A stretch of 64,000 nt of DNA, taken from Ananas comosus. Lineage: Eukaryota; Streptophyta; Magnoliopsida; Poales; Bromeliaceae. Positions 35,228 to 46,461 of this stretch are shown here, in pieces. The translations under genes and the position numbers were made by a program. Under the pieces are notes generated by a model, which did no database searches, was not told the origin of the DNA, and saw only the letters and a list, made by a program, of their open reading frames with translations. Where the stretch lies: contig NC_033634.1 in NCBI RefSeq assembly GCF_001540865.1, forward strand, positions 1,812,729 through 1,876,728. The letters run 5' to 3'. The first letter of the stretch is position 1, and every line of letters starts with the position of its first letter.

Positions 35228-36577
35228 TCACCATGCAAGCTCCACCTTGAGCTTGTCTCCTCCGCTCGATGTCGCCGCATCCGTCGCTCCGTCTCTAGCA
35301 ACTGCACATCCGCGAACTTTTGGAACCCAAACCGTCTTCGCTCCCGTTCTGGCTGTGCTCTCGTTCAGAACGTATAAGTTCCCACGCTTGTTCGCCTCGC
35401 ATACGACCCGATCTCGTTTTCGGACCCTCATAGCTCCACCTGAAGCTGAAATATCGCAACCCTTCGAGTCCAATGCGCCTAACGAGATCAAATTCCGCTT
35501 CAATCCAGGAACGTGCCGCACACCTGTCAGCGTCCTCACGACCCCATCGTGCATTCGGATCTTTACCGTGCCGACTCCCAATACTTTGCACGCTGTCCCG
35601 TTCCCCATCAGCGCCTTTCCACCTTTGATCGCCTTATAGGTGGCAAAAGACTCATTCTCCCGGCATACGTGAAAAGAACACGCCGAATCGAGCACCCACG
35701 CGTCATCCGAAATTTTCGCACCTCCGGTCGCTGCATATAGCACATCAGAATCGAAGATCTCCGACTCTGCCGTCTGTGCCGTCGCTGATACCGTCTCGTC
35801 CTCGTTCACAACAGTTTTCTCCTTCTGTCACTTTAACTCCTTCAGATTATCCTGAAGTTTTCGACAATTGCGCTTTATATGCCCTTTCCTCTGACAGTAA
35901 AAGCACTCCACCTCATATAGCGGCTTATTCTGTCGATCTCCAGTCGTCGATATTCTCTCCTCATTCTTCGCAGTCACCACCAGTCCTACATCCTGACTTT
36001 GCGTGCCGGACTCCTGAGTCATCTTCCGCATCTCGTTTGAGAGAAGCGCCGCCATAACCGCCTCCACGCTTATGGACTCCTTGCCATAAAGCAACGTGGT
36101 CACCATATGCTCATATGTCGTCGGTAGCGAAGATAGTAGGATCAACGCCTTATCTTCGTCATCCAGATTGACTCCGATGCTGGTCAACTGGGCCACCGCC
36201 TTGTTGAACTCATTTAGATGATCATGTAGGCTCGCCGCTTCTTGCATCCGCAACGTAAACAGTCGCTGCTTCAGATACAATCTGTTCATCAGGGATTTGA
36301 TCATGTACAGATCTTCCAATTTCTTTCATAATTTCGCCGGTGTCGTCTCGCCGGCTACATTGTAAAGAACCTCATCTGCTAATGATAGATGAAGCGTACT
36401 CAGCGCCTTCCGCTCCATCTTCGTCCATGCCGCATCCGTGACCTCCGCCGGCTTTGCTTCATTCCCGTTCAACGTCTCGTCTAACTCTTGCTGTACGAGG
36501 ATTGCTCGTATTTTAATTTGCCATAATCCGAAATTGTTCTTGCCGTCGAACTTCTCGATTTTGAATTTCGTGGCCAT
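35228..36577 (-). pseudogene. copia gag-protease remnant with two nonsense codons
   Basis: One reading frame runs from the ATG at 36577 (MATKFKIEKFDGKNNF, a usual copia gag start) to 35228. It contains the gag core (about 36319-35990), a CCHC zinc knuckle (CFYCQRKGHIKRNC), then an aspartic-protease-like segment DDAWVLDSACSFHV and a GAG-pre-integrase-like stretch (VRHVPGLKRNLISLG). The frame is broken by TGA codons at about 36326-36328 and 35828-35830. Each is one C-to-T-type transition from the expected sense codon (Trp and probably Arg), consistent with decay of methylated DNA. The protein stops shortly after pre-integrase, with no polymerase region. Confidence 0.85.
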
Positions 36578-36611
36578 CTCCGTCGATCTCTCCCGCAGAT
36601 CGGTAACCTTC

Positions 36612-36624
36612 GGCTCTGATACCA
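36612..36624 (-). other. primer-binding site of the copia element
   Basis: The minus strand reads TGGTATCAGAGCC, the standard complement of the plant initiator Met-tRNA 3' end, two bases inside the 5' LTR boundary at 36627. Confidence 0.9.
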
Positions 36625-36626
36625 CT

Positions 36627-37259
36627 TGTTGGGAATCCGGTACTCGCCCCGGTACCGAATCTCGTGAATCCGCAACCCGCTTCGATACCGACTGCTGTGG
36701 ATTTGGTACCGATTGTTGGGATTCCGCAACGGAAACGTCAAATCGGGTTTAAAAACTGATACAATCATAAAAGAGAAAAATATGCAGGTAAAATAAGATT
36801 CATTAAATAAGAGAAGATTACACCTGACTCCTCTTCTGCACAGAGTAGCTACAACCCGAGCCCTCTTTCTTGAATCTCTTTTACCCTTCTCTCGTCTTCT
36901 ATAAACCCACAAAGAAGACCTCTCCGCGTGTGCACTAAAATAACTCTCTCTCTCTTTTTCTCTCTCTGGTACGACACCCCAATGGTTCCAGCCGTACTAT
37001 TCAAAAAAAGATAGCCACAATGCCTATTTATAATGCTCAACTTAAAACATACCACAATCCTAATATATTTAGGATTCAAACTTTAATTAATATCTAAATC
37101 TATCTTAATCAATCTCTAATAGATTTATTTAAATATTAATCCTAATCGAGTTAGGTTTATCCTCTAATTAATATTTAAATCTTAATTTATCTTAAACAGA
37201 TTTAAATATTAATTTTTATCTAAATAGGATTTAACTAGCTACAAATCTAACCAAATCCT

Positions 37260-37263
<4 letters not shown>
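36627..37263 (-). repeat. copia 5' LTR
   Basis: A 637-bp LTR bounded by TGTTGGG on the plus strand (complement CCCAACA) and CCTAACA (complement TGTTAGG), the TG...CA rule. The inner end contains several related GATTCCGCAAC/GGTACCGA units. Confidence 0.85.
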
Positions 37264-37297
<34 letters not shown>

Positions 37298-38152
37298 GGA
37301 AGGTTGAATAGTACTTTTTTCTATAATAATTAAATAATAATAATGACGAAGAAATCTAATGTGGTTTACTAAGTCAAATTTCCGTGGCGCGCAACGACTT
37401 GGAACGGCCGTGTGGGGTCCACAATGGCCTACAGGGCCCCACAACGCAAATGAGATCAAGGAGTAACAAATTTGCCCATTAGCTACGGTGAGTATATATA
37501 TAAAATTATATTACTATATACTATCGATGAAAGAATATATCCTTAGAATAATAATGATTCTCAATTAGAATAATAATATTTATAGGGTTGAGTGGGTGGT
37601 TTGTTGAATAGTATAATCTAACGGCTGAAAAAAATTAAAAGATAAATCTAACGGCAGAAAACTCGATAGTACAAATAGTTCGATACTATCGTAAGTGAAC
37701 TTTCTTTTTCTCTCTCTATATATATACATATATATATTTTCCAAACATCATATTGTTGGAAAATTATAGGGTTTGTATAAGAGAACAATCTAAACTTTTG
37801 TTTAATTATTAAAACTCGATTCAGTAAAATTGCTACTCATGAATTTTTATAAAAGAAAAAAAACTTAAATTTAAGAAAATTCTTAAGGTTAGGAACTGTC
37901 TTAAAATTATTTGACAAACTAGGGACTTCTGCGAAAACTAACTCAAAACAGAAGATTGTTTAATGAAACGGGTCAGTATAAGCTCGCGCCCGTACCCGCT
38001 ATGCGGAGAATTTTTGAGCCATCTCCACCGTCCATACCCATCATTCAAATAGATCACCGCCCTTCCTTAAAGGACGGTGGAGATTGAAATCTCAGTGATC
38101 GAACGGTAGATCGCCCGTCTCCTACGGTTCGACTCCAAACCCTGCTTTCGCT

Positions 38153-38189
<37 letters not shown>

Positions 38190-38248
38190 CACCACCACCA
38201 CCTCCGCCGCCGCCGCCGCCGCCGCCGCCGGAAACTTGAGGAAGAGGT

Positions 38249-38290
<42 letters not shown>

Positions 38291-39440
38291 AGACACCTAC
38301 TCTTGTGCTACAATTATTACCAGCGATTCTAAAACTGTTGCGCGGTGAATTGCGTGGATTTAGATCTCGTAGTATAGCAAATACATCTTCTATTTTTTTG
38401 TTTAAATCTCCAATTAATCTTAGACCTGTTTTCGATGAAGAGTTGTGTTTGAGTAGTGCTGTTAGGAGAAGCGAAATCTCCCAATAGCTTCTCTTCGTAG
38501 CAAAATCAAAGGCTTGGAATTGGAGCTTCTGCTTTGGGGCTTAAAAATATTATCTTTTTTTCTACTCTCCGTCGCAGCAGAAGTTTCGTACTTTTCATAA
38601 CTTTTTGTTGTCGAAGTACTCTGTAGAGGTGATTGTATCTCAAAAATAAGGTAAGGCCAAACAATGATGAGGTGTTGTTTTGGTAGTGCTATTAGGAGAC
38701 GCACTTTATTTAATTCCACTAAACAGCTTCTCTGTACAGCAGATTTAGGCTAAATTTGGTAATGTGACGGCTAAAATCACTATTTTTATATTATAGAAGA
38801 ACTAAACATTTCAAAAGCACATTAAATTTCCTTTTTTATACTTTAAAATTGCAGTCGTAATCACCACTGAAGAAGCATAAGCATGTGTTTACATGCTTCT
38901 CTAGTGATGGTTGCAACCATAATTTTAAAGGATTAGAGGAGGAAATATTGTAAGCGCTTTTAGATTTTTTGAACTTTCTGTAGTATAAAAATGATACTTG
39001 TAGCCACCATATTACCAAACTAAACCTTACAATCCCAGACCTTTTGCTTTTGGACCTTTAAAGCACAGTTCTGCTTTTCCGTTAAGTAGAAGTTCCCGAC
39101 TTTTTCGATTGGCAAACACTTTATAAGATTAGTAGAAGTGGTTGCAGCTGAAACCAGAAGCAAAAGATGGGCCAAAAAAGTCCTAAGTGGATCATCATGA
39201 TCTGTATGCTTTCCTTTCTTTTTTCCTTTATTTGGTTAACTCTCTTTATATCTCTCTCTTATTATGACTCACTTCCTCTAACCATAAGCGCTCTATTGTT
39301 TCTTTTGTTCAACCTTCTAAATATTTTTCTAGTTATTAAAATTCTTTTTGGGGAGTTTCTGAAGTTGAAATATTTTGTTTTTGAAATGTACTGTAGTAGA
39401 CAAAAGTTCCTTGTTTGAGAGCATAACCAAAATAAATGTA

Positions 39441-41605
39441 ATGTCTTGGGAGATCCTTCACATACCCGGGAAGCCTCCTTCCTCCCTCGAACACTCTACA
39501 GGTATTTCTTCCTTCTCCCTCCTCTAATTTTTTGATCCTTTATTGTAGTTCTTTATTAGGGTGTTTTATTTGATTAAGTTACTTCTTGTAGTCAATGCAG
39601 TAGCTGCAACAATCGAGCCAAAACTTGCCAATACACTTGTGAGGTGAAAGCCTGCTTTCTATTTCTTTTGTTGCTTTTTAATTTGCTAATGTGTTGTGGT
39701 TGGGCGCACTGATTGTTGGCATTTTCTTTTCATGGGTTCTTTTGTGATGGGTACTGAGTTATTTTTTTTCTTTTTGTTAATTAGGCAGTTGAATCAGATA
39801 TGCCCGCTCGAGGATCTTCGCCATGTGAAGCGAGTGCGGAGGATTAACTCCGAAGGTGAGGTACTCTAGAGAAAATATATATAGTTGGTTAGTGCTTTTT
39901 GTTTACAAATACTCTTGTTGCCTTTTTTCTGCTAGTTCAGTGGTATAACTTCTATCGAAGTTTTCCATGCCATAGCATCGGCCATGGTGCTGGCATGGAT
40001 CAATCTGCAAGCTGTTTAGAGGAGCACTTAGTTCAAAATAGGATTGACTGGTGAAAGAGGATTCACTTTTTTTGATACATCTAACTTCTTTTAGAAATTC
40101 ATATGGCTGGTTCACTCTTGTCATGGTATTAAGGCTGCAATTTTATAGGCTCAATCTTGTTGATATATCATATATGTATGTACAAATTTAGTTTAACCTT
40201 ATTTAGTGATTAGCTATTGGGAATAACAAAGTCAATGAATCTTCTACTTCTTACGGATCTATGTGGATGCAATTTAGTCAATTAAGTACCCCACTCATGC
40301 TTTGGCATTCGTTGACTCATTTTACAGGGAAAGTTGAGTTATCGGTTATCTTATGTATTTCCCGAGAAAATGAAAATGTTTTGGAGGTCGTACCGAGTGA
40401 TGTACTTGAGGTTGTTAACACCTATCAATTAAGACCTTTCACTGTGAAAGTAAGCAATCCTTCTTTCTTCTTTAGCTTTTCTTTAGTTTTTTTCTTTAAT
40501 ATAATCTTTTGGAGTTAAAACTGGACCAGCACGAAAGGAACTTTATTCCTATCAATAACTAGGATTGTACTTGGGGATCTATACCTTTGGTCATGATCTA
40601 AAACTATTAAAATATGTATGGAACACCTTTAACATACCTATGTATATTAAAGATCTGACTTCTGGAATTACTTACCTGGTTACTGAAGGACAGAAAAGAT
40701 CATTTTATTGCAATGATCTGACTACAGTTTTTGGTAGTCGGTGAATCTTGTTTATATTAGTCTTTTATCCAAGGTCAATTGGATTTAAATTTGCAAATTA
40801 TTACAATTTGTCATGCTAGAAATTGCTTCCAGGTTGCCAAGTATGCTGCTATGTCAAAAGAAGAATGGGAAGAACAATGCAAGCTTTGGCCAACATCATA
40901 CCATCCACCAAACAAGTATGACTTCACCATTTATGTATATATTAGCTTTGATCTATTATAAAACTACATTTATATATAACATCTTTGATGTATTATAGAT
41001 CCTTCATCTTGCTGCTAAATTAGTTAGTCTTTTCTGTTTACAGAAGTTAGATGTTCAATTCCCTAATTCATTGTTATTATCATCATATTTTGAGCAGCCA
41101 TTTAATATTTGTCTAATGGTCCTTGATTTACTCTCATGTAACAGTCTAGATAGAGTTTCTGGATTTAGTGTGGAGGATTCACAATCTATCTGCAATTACA
41201 TGAAGATTGCTATTCAACTGACAAGGTTGAGCAATCCTAGTGATAAGGCATGTTTATGTAATGGTTCTTACTTCTTTTACACTCACCAATATAAGTACTG
41301 TCGATCAGTCATCAGATTCTTGTTTTATTTCCAAACTATACGAACATTAGAGTGCTGATTTTCTTATGCATTTTTTGGGGGTAAATTACAATCAATAGCC
41401 CTTGCAATGAATTGTCCCGGAACTCCTTGGTGAGTCCACTTTTCAACCTTAAAATTTTTGCATTTGACTGGAAGCCCATTCCATCAAAAACCAGTACTAA
41501 GAATGAGAGAATTGTCACTCACATTCATGAATGAATGATACTTGAACATGTTTGTTGAATTGAAGGACAACACCAATGAGCTTCCCTTGTGCCCTCAAAT
41601 ATGAA

Positions 41606-41655
<50 letters not shown>

Positions 41656-43008
41656 GTGTTCAGCTGGGTTTTTTTATTTATTTTGGTGTGTGTCTCAGGT
41701 TGTAAATGCTGCTGTTATAGTTGACTCATCGAGTAGTGAAATTATAGCCAAGGCTACTGATCAAACTGGCCTACCTCCTACATCCTTGCTTAAAATCTGC
41801 TCAAATCATCTAACTGTTGCTGGAGAAGCACATTCGGCTTCTTCGATGGCTGAGGAAAATGGGTTAGCAAAACAAGAAGCGCTTTGCCCTCCAAGGAACT
41901 GGCTTTCTCCTTGCACTCATTCATTGAAGGGAGTTGCTTGTCTTAATCCTCGAGGTTGGATTGAACAGAGGCCATACGATCAAAAATTGGTGAACTGTGG
42001 GAGCAACTTTTCGTGGCATCCCTTGAAGCATGCTACTCTAGTTGCGATTGAAAATGCTGCAGCAAGGGATAGGAAGCTATTTCCTAACTTAGGTTCTTTG
42101 GTGAATAACAGAGACTTAAATGGTGGTTTGGAGAATGATTCTAATAATGGTCCAGCAAAACGACTGAAGACAGACAAGTTAGAAGTAAGACTACCCCCTT
42201 CACTTTTGTAATAATGTATTCATTTCATTATTCATAACTCGAGCAGATATTTACGAAACAAATGTAATGCATTGATTCTAGTAATCATCAACTGAACTCT
42301 AATTAAATTTGATTGCCTTTTATTTTATAAAATGGATATGGCATCTATTTACTTCATTTCAATTTCATTTTAGGATAGGGGCAGGTTGGGAGAGGAAGCT
42401 TGTAGCAGTGATTCTTCCTCTGAAGCAATGCGGCCTTATCTATGCACTGGCTTTGATATCTACCTTGTTTGGGAGCCATGTACAATGTAAGTTCCCCATT
42501 ATCTCTTTGAATATGTATGCACAACTCCTAGTCTCCACAATGCAGGTCCATGATGTTCCGTTTAGTCTCTATGTTGTATTTTTTCCTATTTTGAAACTTC
42601 TCATAGTTACAAACAAATGCAGTAGTTGGATCTCTCACAATTTTTGATGTAGTTGGAGTATCTTCTTTGTTCTCTTTCTGCAAATGTTTTGCTTACTCTT
42701 AAGCAGCATCCCTATTTGTAGCTACACATTTTCCACTTGCATTTTGTCTCAATTTGTATTTTTTTTAATATTTATATTTGTTGAAATGAAGGTGTGCCAT
42801 GGCGCTTGTTCACCAAAGGATCCGGCGCGTCTTCTACGCCTCCCCGAATCCGAATGGCGGCGCATTGGACAGTGTCCACAGACTACATGGAGAGAAAAGC
42901 TTGAATCACCATTACTCAGTTTACAGGATTTTGATACCTGAAAATGCTCTTCATGAGTTATGCTTTAATGAACCATGTAATAACTCCTCACCACAACAAC
43001 AAATGTGA
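39441..43008 (+). CDS. TAD3: tRNA adenosine-34 deaminase subunit TAD3, copy 2
   Basis: Full-length tandem paralogue with the same nine-exon structure and identical exon lengths: 39441-39501, 39592-39643, 39785-39855, 40328-40449, 40833-40915, 41145-41247, 41699-42184, 42374-42486 and 42792-43008 (435 residues). The glutamate-less HAT at residues 275-277 and PCTMC at 361-365 are retained. By my count there are about 24 coding differences from copy 1. Those in exons 8 and 9, which carry the zinc ligands and C-terminal fold, are all silent. Exons 2, 4, 6 and 7 carry about 15 replacements, including His to Pro (RNWLS-H/P-C), Leu to Pro and Tyr to Cys. The exon 6 donor is again GC (AAG-GCATGT). 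Its promoter and leader are included in the duplication, so it is probably expressed, but this is inference. Confidence 0.93.
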
Positions 43009-43239
43009 GCACCCAAAATTACTCTTGGGTTGTATTCTTTTCAATTATAATTCATCTCTCTAATGTGTATAACTATTTAGATGTTCCTTAATGACTAATT
43101 GCTTATTTTACTGAGAGTATGTTTCTTCTTTATTTGATAATTGAATATTGAATATGAAAAAAGCTGCAAATGATTGAGGACCTGTTTGATGTTGAGGGCA
43201 ATCCAATGCTAATAGATGGAGTGAAGTTGTAAAAAATTA

Positions 43240-43591
43240 GGGAAAACTTCAAAAATCCCCGCTGTGGTTTCGTAGTTTCTCACTTTGCCCTCCTGTGGTT
43301 TAAAATGTATCAATTTGTCCCCCTGTGGTTTTTCTTTGCTCTTTTTCTTATCAATTTCATTTTTTTTTTTTCTTAAATCAGTGATAAAGTTAAAATTAAA
43401 GGGTACTAAAGTGAATATTTGATAAATCTAGATGGGTATCTGAAGTTTTTTGTATATAATTTAATAAAATATTAACGAAAAAACTACCGAAAAGATAAAA
43501 ACGAAACCACAGGAGACAATTTGATACATTTTAAACCACAGGGGTCAAAATGAGAAACTACGAAACCACGGGGAGTTTTTGAAGTTTTCCC
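43240..43591. mobile_element. MULE-like MITE, family 1, copy C
   Basis: Begins GGGAAAACTTCAAAAATCCC and ends TTTTGAAGTTTTCCC. It interrupts duplicated sequence: unit 1 reads straight through GTTGTAAAAAAATAATATAG at 34554-34573, whereas unit 2 has the element between GTTGTAAAAAATTA and GATTAATAATATAG. Only TTA is clearly repeated at the two junctions, so the 9-bp duplication seen for copies B and D is degraded here. Confidence 0.9.
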
Positions 43592-44008
43592 GATTAATAA
43601 TATAGAGATATATTTTTGTTTTTTTCGATAAAATTATAGAAGGTCTAATCGACTCATTATATTATATAATAATAATTATATAAGGCTCAGTTATATATTA
43701 TATAAAAAACGAATCTACTATATTCAATCGTCGAGATTATCTAAAATTTGCTGCACCTGGTGTATCCGTACTATCAAACTATTATTTAATTGGCGACATC
43801 AAGTAATCTCGATAATCAATGATTAAGAAAAAATCATGATTTTCTAAATATGGAATATATTTAATATAGGTTGCAGCATTTATAATAGTTATCTAAAAGA
43901 GTGTAGTGTGTACTCGTACACCCGGTGCATGCAATTATTATTTGTTCGGATACTATTTTATTTGTAGTACCCGTGGAACGGTGGAAGCAACACATCCAAG
44001 CGGAGGCG

Positions 44009-46461
44009 ATGGCGCTTCATCCCTTCCCAACCCCATCCGCTACAACCCCGTTCGTACGCCTCTGCTCCGACCCCTTCTCCCTCCTCCCGATCCGAATCCC
44101 CTCAAACCCTAACCCTAACCCTAGGTCTCCTTCCTCTAGCTCCCTCAAACGGATCCTTTCCCTCTCCTCCTCCTCCTCCTCCTCCGTCCTCCGCCGCCCC
44201 CGCCCCCGCCCCGTCCTCCTCCTCCTCTTCGAGATGGTGCTGGTGTTGCTGCCCCCGCCCCCGCCCCCGCTTCGTCCGCGCCGCATCGCGCCTCTGCGAG
44301 ACCGAGGGTTTCGCCCCCGCACTCGACGCGGGGTCGGTCGCCATAAGGGAGTTCGTGACGGAGGAGGAGCTGTGGGCCGCGGTGCGCCTCCGCATCCGCA
44401 CCTTCTACGAGTTCAACGAATCGTGCGGGGTCGAGGTGAGCCCGGTCGCAATCCGAGTACGGATCCTTTGGAATTACTTAGTTTTAAATCTGCTTCATTC
44501 ATGATCCACTGATGCATTTTTACTTCCTACATTAGCTTAGTATCACGTATGTTTCCAATAAATTTATCTACTTGTGTACATTCCCTTGTGAATATCATTT
44601 GAAAAGCACGTTTTTTTTTCATTATTATTCATGCAAAATCTGAATTTTGATTTATATCCTATTCAAGGCCAACTGGCCCTCCCTGTATTGGATGGTATCC
44701 ATATCATATCTAAAATAGTGGTATTTTTCCAAAAGAAGATGAAATTTTGAAGGGCATATATGCAATTTCAAAATTTGCAGGGAAATAGAAGTAAGATATC
44801 TAGTTTTGTAGGGAGTATTTATGTAAAAACCTGAAATTTAATGGGCGTATGCGCAATTAGCAAACACGGGTATATATGTGAAATATGAACTTTTGCGCGG
44901 GTATCTATGTAAAATATGTCCAGATGAATACTTTCTCATATGGCATAAGACAATTTGGCGAATGTGTCGTTATGGGGCCGCATAACCGCGCTTTCACTGT
45001 TTGTAGTTGTTGCTTTGTGTTTTCCCTTCAGAATTTTGAAGTTCTTAACCCACAAAAGAATGACTTGTTCTTTTACTTTGCTGTAACTCTTGAATCACCA
45101 ACGGTTGCCGTCGTATCTATTATTCATTTATGGTACCCATTTGTTGTCAAGTTTTGCTAGGATCACAGAAAGTATCTAGCGGAGCGGGAGTTTGAAGCAT
45201 TGAAGGATCGGATTTCTGGGAAAAGAATAGGATTTAAAAGAGTTTCTTGTATAAATGCCACACTTCCATTATCACCATCCTTGGCCTCAGCAAATGAGCT
45301 GTGTTCCGTATGTAAGGTACATGGAATTATTCACTAATATATATTCGAGATCTTTCCAATGTTAAGAGCTTGTGCTATTTGGGTTTGATATGCTTGCAAA
45401 TATTTGGTATTACTCTTGTTATTTTTTTAGCATTAGATTGACTAGGTCATACTTAATCATATACAAGACAAGACAATTTCTACATAGTTCAGGTTTTCCA
45501 GGATGTCATGCTTTTTCAAAATGTGTTGTCTTTATGAATAAGCAGATTCGGCTGTTGCCTTACAGCTTGCCTTTTCGATTCTTACAATGCTTAGCTATTC
45601 GTTGTTCGTTTTCCTTCGACAGTTGCTTTAGAACTTCGAACTATCAATTCTTCGATCCTTCATTTAAGCCTCAATGGCATCTGGCGTTAACTGTTATCTT
45701 ACATTCCATCACTCTGTTAAATTTTGTAAATTAAGGACTGTTATATCTGCAGTTCTCTGAGAATGGAGAAGGGAGAGTCGTGGTCGGGTCTTTAGATCTT
45801 AATCAGTGTCTCCGGCTGGCGGATGAATTGACCGGGAAGAGACCTGAGGTACGTTTACATTTTTCACTCTATTACTATGGTGTAAAACTACAGAAACATG
45901 TTTTTTTGTGCATTTCCTTCTTCGGAATGTTAGTTTCAATTTTCAAAACTATGTGACGTTAATCGACATTAACAGGTTAGTGGATCCAACCTCACAAGGG
46001 CATACCTAAGCAACGTATGTGTTGCCAAGGAGCTCCAGAGACATGGCTTGGGCTATGCATTAGTTGCTAAGTCTAAGAAAGTCGCTCGTGAATGGGGTAA
46101 TTATTTTTTAATTTTTTTTCTACTTGTACTATAACTTTGTAAGTTTAATTCATGCTACCCAATTGTTTGACATCATGTAGAACTTCGACAAGACTTATTC
46201 TGATATTATACTCAGGTTATAGGAAGTTGTCATGCTGGTATTATACGCAGGTTGCTATCAAATCGAAACTCATCTTCAAAATGTGTAAACGAATTTCCAG
46301 GTATTACCGATTTATACGTCCATGTTGCTGTCGACAACGAAGCGGCCCAGAAGCTATACGAGAAGAGCGGTTTTGTTTACGAAAACGAGGAACCTGCTTG
46401 GCAGGCTAGGTTTCTAGGTCGGCCCCGACGGTTTCTTCTTTGGGCTGATCTGCAAAAATAG
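44009..46461 (+). CDS. GNAT-family N-acetyltransferase, probably plastid-targeted (frameshift in exon 1)
   Basis: A GCN5-related acetyltransferase of the plant plastid type (dual lysine/N-terminal acetylation is known for this group). Exons: 44009-44435, 45161-45316, 45753-45848, 45976-46096 and 46301-46461. The ATG at 44009 opens a transit-peptide-like stretch (MALHPFPTPSATTPFVRLC) in one frame. The conserved part (LCETEGFAPALDAGSVAIRE, then TFYEFNESCGVE) lies in the +1 frame, which has no upstream ATG. The two must be joined by a one-base shift or a short unannotated intron somewhere in the CCG/TCC repeats at about 44160-44280. Exons 2-5 are intact. The acetyl-CoA site is YLSNVCVAKELQRHGLGYAL, and the end is AVDNEAAQKLYEKSGFVYEN with FLGRPRRFLLWADLQK. 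Either the low-complexity tract is mis-sequenced or the gene is damaged at its N-terminus. Confidence 0.8.
44104..44123 (+). repeat. telomere-type repeat (CCCTAA)n within exon 1
   Basis: AAACCCTAACCCTAACCCTA: three consecutive plant telomere units, also a telo-box as found in promoters and leaders of plant translation genes. Here it falls in the transit-peptide coding part of the GNAT gene, about 100 bp after the ATG. Confidence 0.85.

Larger units (their letters stand above)
34797..37263 (-). mobile_element. decayed Ty1/copia element with gag and protease only
   Basis: The element reads on the minus strand. The 5' LTR is 36627-37263, then a primer site complementary to initiator Met tRNA, then gag and part of protease, a purine tract and a truncated 3' LTR (34797-35181) cut at an N. 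Integrase, reverse transcriptase and RNase H are absent: only about 1.45 kb lies between the LTRs. Several percent LTR divergence plus small indels show it is not a fresh insertion. The right flank is a TA microsatellite, so no target duplication can be read. Size and content resemble the non-autonomous gag-bearing elements called TR-GAG in plants. Confidence 0.85.
37316..43683 (+). repeat. TAD3 segmental duplication, unit 2
   Basis: Direct-orientation partner of 28676-34650. It is longer mainly because a 352-bp MITE (43240-43591) has inserted near its right end and microsatellites have expanded. The first bases (TCTATAATAATTAAATAATA) also match the dispersed repeat at 24807, so the left duplication edge lies within a repeat. 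Confidence 0.9.

Noticed and set aside
35196..36057. Plus-strand open frames over the copia element
   Set aside because: Antisense shadows of the gag-protease frame.
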